From NCBI RefSeq assembly GCF_016757735.1, contig NZ_CP068439.1, positions 1,984,001 to 2,048,000 on the forward strand: a stretch of 64,000 nucleotides of DNA, given 5' to 3'. Below are positions 10,268 through 18,611 of this stretch, piece after piece (within the stretch, counting starts at the first letter, position 1; each line of letters opens with the position of its first letter). Below the pieces are notes generated by a model. It did no database searches. It saw nothing but the letters and a program-made list of their open reading frames with translations, and was not told the DNA's origin. The DNA is from Aequorivita iocasae. Its GTDB lineage: Bacteria > Bacteroidota > Bacteroidia > Flavobacteriales > Flavobacteriaceae. The position numbers were made by a program, and so were the translations under genes.

Positions 10268-11403
10268 TTAGAATTCCAAACTTTCAAATATTTCTTGGCC
10301 ATTGAAATATAATGGTGTTCCCGTTCAATAAACGCCCGTGCATTTTTTGAAATAGTTTGTAATTTTTCGGGATTCAAAATTAGGTCTTCCATTTTTTGGA
10401 ATAAATAATCCACATCGGGAAGGGCGTTGATGCACACTTCATCTTCCTTTAGATTATAATGCTCCAAAAACTCCGCTTCGGCACCGGTAAAAACTACCTT
10501 TCCCTTTGCCATGGCTTCCAAAGCGTTATAACCTTGGTCATACGCAAACACTTGGTCCAAAATTATATGCGCTGAATTGTATTTTTCGATGTATTCGGAA
10601 TAGGGAACATTTTCAACGGTTATCACTTCAATATTATTGGAAAATTTATGCTGGATTTTTTTCAGTGCAGCTTCAAAATAATCATTTCCTTTTTTAAAAT
10701 AATTTGCCCGATTAATGCCGTGGAAAATGATAATTTTTTCAGAAACGGGAAGGGGTAGATAGTTTAACTTTTCAGTATTTACGGGGTTTGGTATAAGTCC
10801 TAAGTATTTTGAATGTTGTTGCAACGGAATGTCATAATCTAAATCGGAAGCAATAATTCCATCTACTTTTTCAAAAACAAAATTGTGTAATTCTTTGTAG
10901 TCGGCTTTTAAATATTTCAAAGCAGGAAAAAATTCTTTTTCAGATATTTTCCCTTCAAAATAGGGACTGAAAATTGAATACCGAAACTTTTTTTCAAAAG
11001 CATATTTCACGCTCATGTAATCTGTGCCACAGGAAAGTAGAAATAGCTTTGTATTGTTTTTTTTTAAAAAAGAAATAACTTCTTTTTCATATTTCGGCTG
11101 CAAGCCAAACGGGCTTTCATTTATAAGTTGCACAAAGTAAAAACCGGAGAAAACTTCCTTTTCCCGAAAAAATTGATTTTTAAGTGAAATGGAAGTAATA
11201 TCCAAACCCATGATTTTAAAGAGCAGGACCTTAATCTTTTTTGAAAATCCGGAATCGTATTTCCGTTTTAAAAGTATGTCTGAAGGGAATTTTTTAAAAT
11301 CATCGCCCGTCGAAACCAACGTTACCTGGTGGCCCAATTGCTGCAACCCTTCTTTTAAGGAGTTATGCAACCTGCTGTATTCGCCCACCAAAAGTATTTT
11401 CAT
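10264..11403 (-). CDS. GT-B fold glycosyltransferase
   Basis: 379 residues from the ATG at 11403 (MKILLVGEYSRLHNS); an in-frame start 24 bases further upstream is possible but adds a non-family-like extension. The N-terminal KILLVGEYSRLHNSLKEGLQQLGHQVTLVS is a Rossmann start as in GT1/GT4 enzymes. Near the C-terminus, QVFAYDQGYNALEAMAKGKVVFTG corresponds to the donor-binding E-x7-E region. It would transfer a sugar to a growing lipid-linked oligosaccharide in the cytoplasm. It is divergent from the next glycosyltransferase, with 47 bp between starts. Confidence 0.78.
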   Translation of the reverse strand: MKILLVGEYSRLHNSLKEGLQQLGHQVTLVSTGDDFKKFPSDILLKRKYDSGFSKKIKVLLFKIMGLDITSISLKNQFFREKEVFSGFYFVQLINESPFGLQPKYEKEVISFLKKNNTKLFLLSCGTDYMSVKYAFEKKFRYSIFSPYFEGKISEKEFFPALKYLKADYKELHNFVFEKVDGIIASDLDYDIPLQQHSKYLGLIPNPVNTEKLNYLPLPVSEKIIIFHGINRANYFKKGNDYFEAALKKIQHKFSNNIEVITVENVPYSEYIEKYNSAHIILDQVFAYDQGYNALEAMAKGKVVFTGAEAEFLEHYNLKEDEVCINALPDVDYLFQKMEDLILNPEKLQTISKNARAFIEREHHYISMAKKYLKVWNSN

Positions 11404-11409
11404 AAAAGC

Positions 11410-11417
11410 TATATTTG
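11410..11417 (+). promoter_or_regulatory. -7 promoter element TATATTTG
   Basis: An exact TAnnTTTG match in the divergent spacer, 33 bp before the ATG at 11451. It would give a very short leader for the rightward glycosyltransferase gene. Confidence 0.6.
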
Positions 11418-11450
11418 CGTTGTGCAATCAAAAATACACAATAATTGACG

Positions 11451-12560
11451 ATGCCCACCCAAAAGAAATTTAAAGTGTGTCTTGTTTCCATTTCACTTGC
11501 AAAAGGAGGGTTGGAGCGGTCTTGCGCCATGCTTTCACAAATGCTGGAATCTTACGGTCACGAAGTGCATTTGGTTATTTTGAACGATGAAATTGATTAT
11601 CCATACAGCGGAAAATTGCTGAATTTGGGAAAGCTGAAAACCGAAAAGGATTCGATGGTGAAGCGTTTGCTGCGTTTCCGAAAATTTCGAAATTATTTAA
11701 AAAAGGAAAATTTTGATGTAGTTATCGACCACCGACCCAAAAATAATTTTGACCGCGAGAAATTTTATTCTCAATTTATTTATCGTGAATTGAATAAAAT
11801 ATATGTGGTACACAGTTCAAAAAAGACTGAATATCTCACTGAAAATTTATCGGCTTTTTCAAAAATCTATAATAAGAATATATTGAACGTTGCGGTTTCT
11901 GAATATATTGAAAACGAAATTCTTAAAAAAGAAGGAATCACAAATTCCGTTACCATCCACAATGCTTTCAATCCTACCTGGGCGGAAGAAGCTGGAAATT
12001 TCCCTGAAATCCTTCAAAACAAAAAATACATACTTTCTTATGGCAGAATGGACGATTCCATAAAGGATTTTTCATTTTTGATTAAAGCTTTTTCGCAATC
12101 AAAGGTTTGGGAAAAGGATTATAAATTGGTCATTTTGGGCGATGGGAAAGACAAACAGATGCTCCAAGGTTTAGCGGCTTCACAACTTGGTGCGCAGCAT
12201 ATTTTGTTTTTGCCATTTACAAAAAACCCTTTTGAGATTATCAAAAAATCGCATTGTGTAACCCTTACCAGCAAATACGAAGGATTTCCGATGGTGCTTG
12301 TGGAATCACTTTCTTTGGGAACGCCCGTGGTTTCATTGGACGTAGTTTCGGGGCCTTCGGAAATCGTGCAGCATAAAAAAAACGGATTGCTGATTGCCGA
12401 AAGAAACTTATCTTTATTTGCGGAAGCGTTGCAAACAATTTGCTTTGATGAAGGAATGTATAAAACTATGAAAAACAACGCCCGACCATCCGTTGAAAAA
12501 TTTTCAATGCAGACCATTTCTGAAAAATGGAACCAAACTTTACAGCATGCCCTACACTAA
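11451..12560 (+). CDS. Family 4 glycosyltransferase
   Basis: 369 residues from the ATG at 11451; a TTG two codons upstream is possible but lies closer to the promoter. It has a GT-B fold: VCLVSISLAKGGLERSCAML at the N-terminus (glycine-rich acceptor loop), ILSYGRMDDSIKDFSFLIKAF at the start of the C-terminal domain, and TSKYEGFPMVLVESLSLGTPVVS, the EGFP...E donor-binding motif of GT4. This matches GalNAc/hexose transferases of capsule loci. The last 14 bp overlap the FdtA-like gene, so the two are likely one transcription unit. Confidence 0.9.
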   Translation: MPTQKKFKVCLVSISLAKGGLERSCAMLSQMLESYGHEVHLVILNDEIDYPYSGKLLNLGKLKTEKDSMVKRLLRFRKFRNYLKKENFDVVIDHRPKNNFDREKFYSQFIYRELNKIYVVHSSKKTEYLTENLSAFSKIYNKNILNVAVSEYIENEILKKEGITNSVTIHNAFNPTWAEEAGNFPEILQNKKYILSYGRMDDSIKDFSFLIKAFSQSKVWEKDYKLVILGDGKDKQMLQGLAASQLGAQHILFLPFTKNPFEIIKKSHCVTLTSKYEGFPMVLVESLSLGTPVVSLDVVSGPSEIVQHKKNGLLIAERNLSLFAEALQTICFDEGMYKTMKNNARPSVEKFSMQTISEKWNQTLQHALH

Positions 12561-12960
12561 AATAGAAAATATCGATTTAATTGAAATTCCCAAAATAACC
12601 GATCCGCGTGGCAATTTGTCGGTAGTGGAAGAAGGTTTTTTGCCTTACGCCGTAAAACGCGTTTATTATTTGTACGATGTGCCCAGCGGTGCCTATCGCG
12701 GCGGTCACGCCCACAAGGAGCAACAGGAATTTTTGATACCCCTTAGTGGTAGTTTTGAAGTTATTTTGGATGATGGGGAAAACAAAAAATCCGTTACTCT
12801 CAATAAACCAAATAAGGGATTATTGATACCTACGGGAATATGGCGGGAACTTGAAAATTTCTCCTCAGGCGCAGTGTGTTTAGTGCTCTCATCCGGCAGA
12901 TTTTTGGAAAGCGATTACATTCGGGAATATGACGAATTTAAGCTATTTAAAAGTACCTAA
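12547..12960 (+). CDS. FdtA/WxcM-type sugar-nucleotide 3,4-ketoisomerase
   Basis: 137 residues from the ATG at 12547; an earlier in-frame start lies deep inside the preceding gene and would add a non-homologous stretch. It is a single RmlC-like cupin. ITDPRGNLSVVEE, KRVYYLYDVPSGAYRGGHAHKEQQ and LIPTGIWREL are signature segments of the FdtA/QdtA/WxcM C-terminal family; the two His of GGHAHKE are the catalytic site. The reaction is conversion of dTDP-4-keto-6-deoxyglucose to the 3-keto isomer, substrate for a FdtB-like aminotransferase (candidate at 4540). It overlaps the convergent glycosyltransferase gene by 18 bp. Confidence 0.87.
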   Translation: MPYTKIENIDLIEIPKITDPRGNLSVVEEGFLPYAVKRVYYLYDVPSGAYRGGHAHKEQQEFLIPLSGSFEVILDDGENKKSVTLNKPNKGLLIPTGIWRELENFSSGAVCLVLSSGRFLESDYIREYDEFKLFKST

Positions 12961-13875
12961 ACGCAGGCCTAACTTTTCCAGATTATCTTTCGTTTTTGAA
13001 AGATATTTCAAAATTGTTTTATTCTGCCGAAGTAGAAACTGCTGTTTTTTACTAAGGTTTTCCAGATTTATTTTCTGAAAATTTTTCTGAAAAGCATCTT
13101 TATTACCTTCTATTTTTGCCAAAATACAAAGGGAATATCTGTTTAAATCCAGAAATTTTTTAAGCGCGGGATTGTTTTTTTCGTAATTTTCATAGGCCTC
13201 AAAATTGGCTTTTTCTTCCAGATTTTTTACACTTTGGAACAAGCTATTTTTTCGAACTACGTAAGTGGCACAAACTTTTGGACTAAAAACAATTGTGTAT
13301 TTTAACCCAATACGCACGTAAAGATCAGTATCTTCGCCACTTTTTATTTTGGGGTCATACCAACCTGCCACTTCAAATACGTTCTTGTTAAGTACAGTGG
13401 AAATACTCAACAATACCGAATCCAATTGGCTGGCTTCAAAATAGTCTACTACCACAGCATCCGTTCCAATGGTCTTAATGGAATAACTATTTTTAAAAGT
13501 TTTTCCGTTGCGCTTTATTTCGGTAGCGGTGGCAAAAACGGATTCATTGGGAAATTGGTTTATCAATCTATTTTGCTCTTCCAAATAGAATGGATACCAA
13601 TAATCATCGGCATCCATTAATGCTATATATTTTGAATTTGCCTGTTGTATCGTAAAATTTCGTGCGGCAGATGCCCCGCTGTTTTCCTTTGAAAAATACC
13701 GAATACGCGGATCGTTGAATTTTAAAATTTCAGCTTCACTTTTGTCGGTTGAACCATCATTCAAAATCACTACTTCAAAATCTGTAAAAGTCTGGGCCAA
13801 GACACTTTTCAAAGTATCGGCAATGTACTTTTCTTTATTAAAGACCGATATGACTACTGAAAATCTAGGCATCAT
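12943..13875 (-). CDS. Family 2 glycosyltransferase
   Basis: 310 residues; ATG at 13875, or one codon later (MPRFS). The GT-A domain is canonical: FSVVISVFNKEKYIADTLKSV, VVILNDGSTDKS, ALMDADDYW (metal-binding DxD) and SGEDTDLYVRIGLKY (catalytic ED). The C-terminal 90 residues are lysine-rich and helical. No membrane segment. It probably adds one sugar in polysaccharide repeat-unit assembly. Its start overlaps the end of the next leftward gene by 11 bp. Confidence 0.9.
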   Translation of the reverse strand: MMPRFSVVISVFNKEKYIADTLKSVLAQTFTDFEVVILNDGSTDKSEAEILKFNDPRIRYFSKENSGASAARNFTIQQANSKYIALMDADDYWYPFYLEEQNRLINQFPNESVFATATEIKRNGKTFKNSYSIKTIGTDAVVVDYFEASQLDSVLLSISTVLNKNVFEVAGWYDPKIKSGEDTDLYVRIGLKYTIVFSPKVCATYVVRKNSLFQSVKNLEEKANFEAYENYEKNNPALKKFLDLNRYSLCILAKIEGNKDAFQKNFQKINLENLSKKQQFLLRQNKTILKYLSKTKDNLEKLGLRLGTFK

Positions 13876-14761
13876 TTGGTTTTATGGAACTAAGATACCC
13901 CAAGCGGTACAAATCAAAAAGGAAAAGTGAAGGTTTTGGTGAATACAGATTTTTGAGCATGGGTTTTCTGAAAACACTGAAAAACCCTCTTACCGAAAAC
14001 AATAAGTTGCGATTCTTTAATTTTAAATACGTTTTTAAGATTTTCACCGTATCTGCTTCTATTGCTCCCCTTTTATAAAAATTCAACAAATTTTGAAGTG
14101 CCAACTCAGATTTTTTTATAAAATCCTCGTTGCTTTCCAAATTCAAGTGAATCACCGGATTGTCTATATGTAAAATGGAAATACTATTCTTTTGAAGCTG
14201 ATTCGCAAATACGGAATCCTCGTAACCATATCCCGCAAGTTTTTCGTTGAATTGTATAATTTTGAAAATTTCCTTTTTTATGGCAAACCCCATGGTTATA
14301 AAACTTAGGCAGGGATTTTTTACACGTTCCGCAAGTGGAAGACTTTCCCGATCGGTCCCGTATTTGTGCCTCAAACTGAAATTTTCCGAAACATTTTCCG
14401 GATACTTTATTCCGCCGAAAATAACCGAACTTCCTTTTGAAAAGGCCGATAGATAGTTCATGATAAATTCTGAAGAAGAAGGAAAAGTATCTGCATCCAA
14501 AAATAACAGCCAATTGTGTTTGGCCTTTTCGGCCAAAAGATTCCTGATTTTGCTTCGGCCAATATTTTCACCCAAAACCTGAAAACTACAGTTTTCTATG
14601 GAATTTATTTTTTTATTTTCTTCTAAGAAATTTTTATTGGTGGAAGCATCGTCCAGTACGATTATTTCATAAGCTACAGTTGCAATTTCACACTGTTTCT
14701 GCAGATTTTCCACCAGCGAAAGCACATTGTAATTATAGGTTGGAATTAATACGGAAATCAT
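13865..14761 (-). CDS. Family 2 glycosyltransferase
   Basis: 298 residues. MISVLIPTYNYNVLSLVENL, IVLDDASTNKN, WLLFLDADTFP (DxD) and FNEKLAGYGYEDSVFANQL (catalytic GxEDxx region) mark a GT2 enzyme of the WcaA/chondroitin-polymerase type. It overlaps the methyltransferase gene upstream by 4 bp and the next glycosyltransferase downstream by 11 bp, so the three form one leftward operon. Confidence 0.9.
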   Translation of the reverse strand: MISVLIPTYNYNVLSLVENLQKQCEIATVAYEIIVLDDASTNKNFLEENKKINSIENCSFQVLGENIGRSKIRNLLAEKAKHNWLLFLDADTFPSSSEFIMNYLSAFSKGSSVIFGGIKYPENVSENFSLRHKYGTDRESLPLAERVKNPCLSFITMGFAIKKEIFKIIQFNEKLAGYGYEDSVFANQLQKNSISILHIDNPVIHLNLESNEDFIKKSELALQNLLNFYKRGAIEADTVKILKTYLKLKNRNLLFSVRGFFSVFRKPMLKNLYSPKPSLFLFDLYRLGYLSSIKPNDA

Positions 14762-15486
14762 TTTCTGCAGATTAAAACGGTTTCTTCCATAAAGCCGTAA
14801 CGTTCATTTCCCGGAAAAGTTTTGATTTCAATAGTTTGAAAACCGCTATCCTTTAAACGTTGCCGCAATCCTTCAACAGAATAAATGCGCACGTGGTCTT
14901 CCTGCCCAAAGGCTGCCAATCTTTCTGACGCCGTTTTTTTTGAGAAATCCTCATAAATTTCCCCTTCCTTAAATGGTGTTTGGATAATACATGTTCCCTT
15001 TGGTTTTAAAACACGGAAAAGCTCCTCCATCGCCTTTAAATCATTTTCAATATGCTCCAAAATATGATAACAGATTATGAGATCAAAAAAATTATTCTCC
15101 AAAGGAATTTTAGTAATGTCGTACTGATAATCTGCCAAAAATTCATCTTCAAAATCGGTGCTGAAATATTCAATATTCGGGTTTTTCTTTAAATTTCTAT
15201 AAACACTTCGCGAAGGTGAAAAATGGAGTACTTTTCCATTCAGTAAACTATTTTCGGTTAGGTAAGAATAAAGTCTGCGAGTTCGTGAACGGCTGCCGCA
15301 GAATGGACAGAGCTTATCTCCGTCCGGAATGGCGATAAAATTTCTTAAACCTCGCCCACAGACAGTACATTCATATTTTTTTCCGTGGAGGTGAAATGCA
15401 AATAACGACCTGAAAAACACCTCATTTTGAAAAAGGAATTTTTTTGGTAACACGGAAAGTGCTATCTTTTTTAGGGTTTGGTACAT
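14758..15486 (-). CDS. SAM-dependent methyltransferase with N-terminal zinc ribbon
   Basis: 242 residues from the ATG at 15486; an in-frame TTG at 15504 is a weaker alternative. Two CxxC pairs near residues 35-60 (CTVCGRG and CPFCGSRSRTRR) form a zinc ribbon. The class I methyltransferase domain follows, with FFDLIICYHILEHIENDLKAMEELFRVLKPKGTCIIQTPF (motifs around the acceptor site). The usual glycine-rich SAM motif I is replaced by VLHFSPSRSVYRNL. The likely role is sugar or polymer methylation; the substrate is unknown. First gene of the leftward three-gene operon. Confidence 0.82.
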   Translation of the reverse strand: MYQTLKKIALSVLPKKFLFQNEVFFRSLFAFHLHGKKYECTVCGRGLRNFIAIPDGDKLCPFCGSRSRTRRLYSYLTENSLLNGKVLHFSPSRSVYRNLKKNPNIEYFSTDFEDEFLADYQYDITKIPLENNFFDLIICYHILEHIENDLKAMEELFRVLKPKGTCIIQTPFKEGEIYEDFSKKTASERLAAFGQEDHVRIYSVEGLRQRLKDSGFQTIEIKTFPGNERYGFMEETVLICRK

Positions 15487-15601
15487 GCCGCTAAAATACA
15501 GCAAACTTTTTTAGGGTGAAAGCAAATCCAACATCCTACTAAAGACTCCTTTTTTAAATTAGCCTATACTTTAGAAAAAAAGTATCTTTAAAAAAAAGTT
15601 C

Positions 15602-17233
15602 GTGCGCAATCTGTTGCTTTTCTTTATTCTCATTGCATCAATTTTTTCTGTAAATGCACAGGAAGAAGCTTGGTTTTATCTGCGGGCACGCGATACTTCC
15701 TTTTCACCTTCATTTGAAAAAAAGGGTGATTATTTAATATATACCGGGCAAGATCCCAAACTGAGTGCTGGACTTCAAAATTACACTATAAAAGCATTCA
15801 AGAAGACTCAGAAAAATGCCATAAGGGAAAACTTAAACAAAACTTTTTTTGTGATAGCAGACAAAAAAAGTCTGTTGCACGATTTGCTGATAAACATGGC
15901 CGATATTTTTGAATCTGGTGAAATAATTTCAAAGGAGGACAGGAAAATATTTGAGCCCAATGACTACGGGCTTACTAGTACCATTGGAGATAGCAAGGGT
16001 TTTAAAGTAAGCTTGGATTATCTGGATTTTCTAGAATTGCCCAAAGCTTGGTATTATACCACTGGAGATAGAAATACTTTTGTTGGAATATCTGATGGCA
16101 TTATTGATACAACAAATGCGGAATTTAAAGGGAAGATTACCGTATTAAAAAAATCGTATGATGTTAAGGGGCACGGTAGCAGCGTGGCTTCAATAGCCGT
16201 TGGTCAGGGCGATAACAGCTATGGTGTGCCTGGCGTTTGTTATGATTGTAGTATTTACGCAACCACGTATGGGAGCTCAAAGGCGTTGAGCATTTTTACA
16301 GAGTTGGCAGATGCTGGTGCCAAGGTTATAAATTGTAGCTGGCTTAGTAGCTTTTCAAGTCCAAAAATACAGGAAGGGATCAACGAGTTGCTCAAACAGG
16401 GTACTGTGATTGTAGCTTCCGCCGGGAATAAGCCATGGAGTGTCACTTTTGGTCAAAAGTCTTATTACCCCGCCTCATATGATCATGTAATTTCAGTTTC
16501 TTCAGGAATGTTCAAATACGATAGTATAGAGGACAACATTATACAGTTAGATTCTGGTGAGTATTATGCAGAAAATATTAGAGGTCATGTGGGGAGAACA
16601 GTAGGTTTTGAAGGTAATGATCTGAAAGGTAAAGCCAAAATATGGCCTATTTCCATAACAACGCTAAATAAGGATGTGGATCTATTGGCCCCATCGGTAG
16701 GTATTGTACAATTGGCCAAAACATTAAGGACAAACAAAATTTCCAATATACCTTTTGAGGCTACCTCGCCTTCCGCCCCTTTGGTTTCCGGAACAATCGG
16801 CTTAATGTTTTCTCTCTACCCTTGTCTGCCGGCAGATGAGGTGGAGAGTATTTTAAAAATGACGGCTATGAATATTGACGACATTGAGGTTAACAAACCC
16901 TACGCAGGAATGTATGGTGCTGGAATTTTAAATTCTGGTCGGGCCGTGGAAATGGTTTTTGATATGTTTGCCCAAAAAGGCAGCGTAAAAATTGAAAACC
17001 AGCGTTTCAGTCGGTGGGATTTTAAACTCACCTCTATTTCTGAAGTTGTGATGCGAAATCAAAAATTCACGGAAGATTCTTCCTTGAAATTAACATCCAA
17101 AAAAAGAATTGTAATTTCTGAAAACACAATTTTAAAACCGAATTCCAATGGGAAAATTCATCTCAAAATTGACCCTTCGCTCAAAAAAGAATGTGAACTT
17201 CAGCTTCGCGATCCAAATATTCTAAATGATTAA
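15602..17233 (+). CDS. Secreted S8 family (subtilisin-like) peptidase
   Basis: 543 residues, GTG start, signal peptide MRNLLLFFILIASIFSVNAQ. Catalytic residues are recognisable: Asp165 in VGISDGIIDT, His191 in VKGHGSSVASIA, oxyanion Asn276 in IVASAGN, and Ser389 in FEATSPSAPLVSG. The Ser motif departs from the usual GTSMAAP (Gly to Ala, Met-Ala to Pro-Ser), and the loop between Asn and Ser is long. No T9SS sorting domain is obvious at the C-terminus, so the protein is periplasmic or released by another route. Its 3' end overlaps the convergent ftsE by 4 bp. Confidence 0.87.
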   Translation: MRNLLLFFILIASIFSVNAQEEAWFYLRARDTSFSPSFEKKGDYLIYTGQDPKLSAGLQNYTIKAFKKTQKNAIRENLNKTFFVIADKKSLLHDLLINMADIFESGEIISKEDRKIFEPNDYGLTSTIGDSKGFKVSLDYLDFLELPKAWYYTTGDRNTFVGISDGIIDTTNAEFKGKITVLKKSYDVKGHGSSVASIAVGQGDNSYGVPGVCYDCSIYATTYGSSKALSIFTELADAGAKVINCSWLSSFSSPKIQEGINELLKQGTVIVASAGNKPWSVTFGQKSYYPASYDHVISVSSGMFKYDSIEDNIIQLDSGEYYAENIRGHVGRTVGFEGNDLKGKAKIWPISITTLNKDVDLLAPSVGIVQLAKTLRTNKISNIPFEATSPSAPLVSGTIGLMFSLYPCLPADEVESILKMTAMNIDDIEVNKPYAGMYGAGILNSGRAVEMVFDMFAQKGSVKIENQRFSRWDFKLTSISEVVMRNQKFTEDSSLKLTSKKRIVISENTILKPNSNGKIHLKIDPSLKKECELQLRDPNILND

Positions 17234-17913
17234 ACCGTTTTCTGAACTACTTCAAAAATCTGGTTTTCGTCACATTTCAAGGTTTTGGAAGGATATTTCA
17301 GCAGCAATGCATAATCGTGCGTTGCCATTAAAATAGTGTTGCCATTTTTATTTATTTCGCGCAAAACTTCCATTACTTCCACACTAGTTTGTGGGTCTAG
17401 GTTTCCCGTGGGCTCATCTGCCAAGATAAGTTCGGGATCATTTAAAAGAGCACGCGCAATGGCAACGCGCTGCTGCTCCCCGCCCGAAAGTTGGTAAGGG
17501 TATTTAAAGGCTTTGGTTTTCATATCCACCTTATCCAACACCTCGTTAATTTTGCTTTCCATGGCGGCTTTGTCTTTCCAGCCCGTTGCTGTCAAAACAA
17601 AGTTGAGGTTATCGCGCACCGTGCGATCATTCAAAAGTTTAAAATCCTGAAAAACCACGCCCAATTTTCTTCGTAAAAAAGGAATGTCTTTTTCTTTCAA
17701 AGTTGCCAAATCATATCCTACAATATTGCCTTCCCCTTCCTGAAGCGGAAGATCACCGTAAAGCGTTTTCATAAAACTACTTTTTCCGGTTCCGGTTTTC
17801 CCGATTAGGTACACAAATTCCCCTTTTTCCACTGAAACGGAGACATCAGAAAGAACTAAATTGTCACCTTGATAGATGGAAGCATCTTTTAAAAATAATA
17901 CGGTATCGGCCAT
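17230..17913 (-). CDS. ftsE: Cell-division ABC transporter ATPase FtsE
   Basis: 227 residues, one ABC domain. Walker A is [10 protein letters not shown], the Q-loop VVFQDFKLL, the signature [17 protein letters not shown], Walker [13 protein letters not shown] and the H-switch LMATHD. The combination FQDFKLL plus TVRDNL is typical of FtsE, which couples divisome assembly to periplasmic cell-wall hydrolase activation through FtsX. No ftsX lies next to it here, so the partner must be elsewhere in the genome. Confidence 0.88.
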   Translation of the reverse strand: MADTVLFLKDASIYQGDNLVLSDVSVSVEKGEFVYLIGKTGTGKSSFMKTLYGDLPLQEGEGNIVGYDLATLKEKDIPFLRRKLGVVFQDFKLLNDRTVRDNLNFVLTATGWKDKAAMESKINEVLDKVDMKTKAFKYPYQLSGGEQQRVAIARALLNDPELILADEPTGNLDPQTSVEVMEVLREINKNGNTILMATHDYALLLKYPSKTLKCDENQIFEVVQKTV

Positions 17914-17991
17914 TGGGATTATAGATTTACGATTTCGATTTCAAAAGTAATTTGAATTACTTCAAACTGCAACTGATTACTGCCAACATAT

Positions 17992-18462
17992 TTATTTTTC
18001 TGAAGTTTTTTCTTTCAAAGCATCTATTTCTTTTTGCTGTTGAAGCGTATAAAGTGTCAATTCTTCAATTTTTTGTAGCAAAAGAAGGTTCATTTCTTTC
18101 AATGAAATTCCTTCGGTTTCCATCGTTTCCGCAGAAGGTACATTTGGCAGATGGTTGTTTTCTTTTAAGAATGCTTCCAGGTCTTCCAAGGAAATCAAAC
18201 TGTAATTTGGCATCATTTCGGAAAAACCATTATAATAGGTCTCAAAAACATAATCCGGAGCAACGGCGCCGTCCAGATCCACCAAAACTTCCTGTGTGTG
18301 GATTTTTCCTTTTACGGTCAAAAGCTCATCGGGAATAGTTGTGCCAATGCCTATTTTTCCATCCTTTTCAGAAAGATTTTTAAAAGGATTGCGCTGTGCT
18401 GTGGCGGAAAAACAAAACAGCAGAACAATGGTAATTACGATTTTAGGTAACAATTTTTTCAT
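17992..18462 (-). CDS. Small secreted protein with tail-fibre/endosialidase-chaperone-like C-terminus
   Basis: 156 residues with a signal peptide (MKKLLPKIVITIVLLFCFSATAQ). The mature part has KIGIGTTIPDELLTVKGKIH, then a segment with LEDLEAFLKENNHLPNVPSA, and ends in a coiled coil (LLLQKIEELTLYTLQQQKEIDALKEK). This arrangement is very common in flavobacterial exported proteins and resembles the intramolecular chaperone of tail spikes. Function unknown; likely a trimeric surface or periplasmic protein. Confidence 0.75.
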   Translation of the reverse strand: MKKLLPKIVITIVLLFCFSATAQRNPFKNLSEKDGKIGIGTTIPDELLTVKGKIHTQEVLVDLDGAVAPDYVFETYYNGFSEMMPNYSLISLEDLEAFLKENNHLPNVPSAETMETEGISLKEMNLLLLQKIEELTLYTLQQQKEIDALKEKTSEK

Positions 18463-18477
18463 GACAAATAATTTTTA

Positions 18478-18506
18478 TAAAAATAGGGGTTATTTTTTGA
18501 ATCAAA
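18478..18506 (-). promoter_or_regulatory. Possible promoter for the small secreted protein
   Basis: On the minus strand TTTG (18503-18506) and TATTTTTA (18478-18485, one mismatch to TAnnTTTG) are separated by 17 bp, the usual spacing for the Bacteroidota housekeeping sigma factor. The start codon is 16 bp downstream. Confidence 0.4.
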
Positions 18507-18551
18507 CGTTTTTGATTTTTACCATCGCAAGCGTAAACAATAGCAATAGGC

Positions 18552-18575
18552 AGAGACAAGGCATGCCTTGTCTCT
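18552..18575. repeat. Perfect 24-bp palindrome (REP-like) downstream of the RAYT gene
   Basis: A perfect inverted repeat with GCATGC at its centre and AGAGACAAG at its outer arm, followed by a tract of TCAA repeats (18580-18596). REP elements beside or near a RAYT gene are the expected substrate of that transposase. The central sequence is shared with the three palindromic cores inside the RAYT gene. Confidence 0.75.
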
Positions 18576-18611
18576 ATGAATCAATCAATCAATCAACCCA
18601 TACGTCTGGCA

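Noticed and set aside
18552-18596. Terminator for the small secreted-protein gene
   Set aside because: The palindrome is perfect but lies upstream of that leftward gene and has no T-tract; it fits a REP-like element better.
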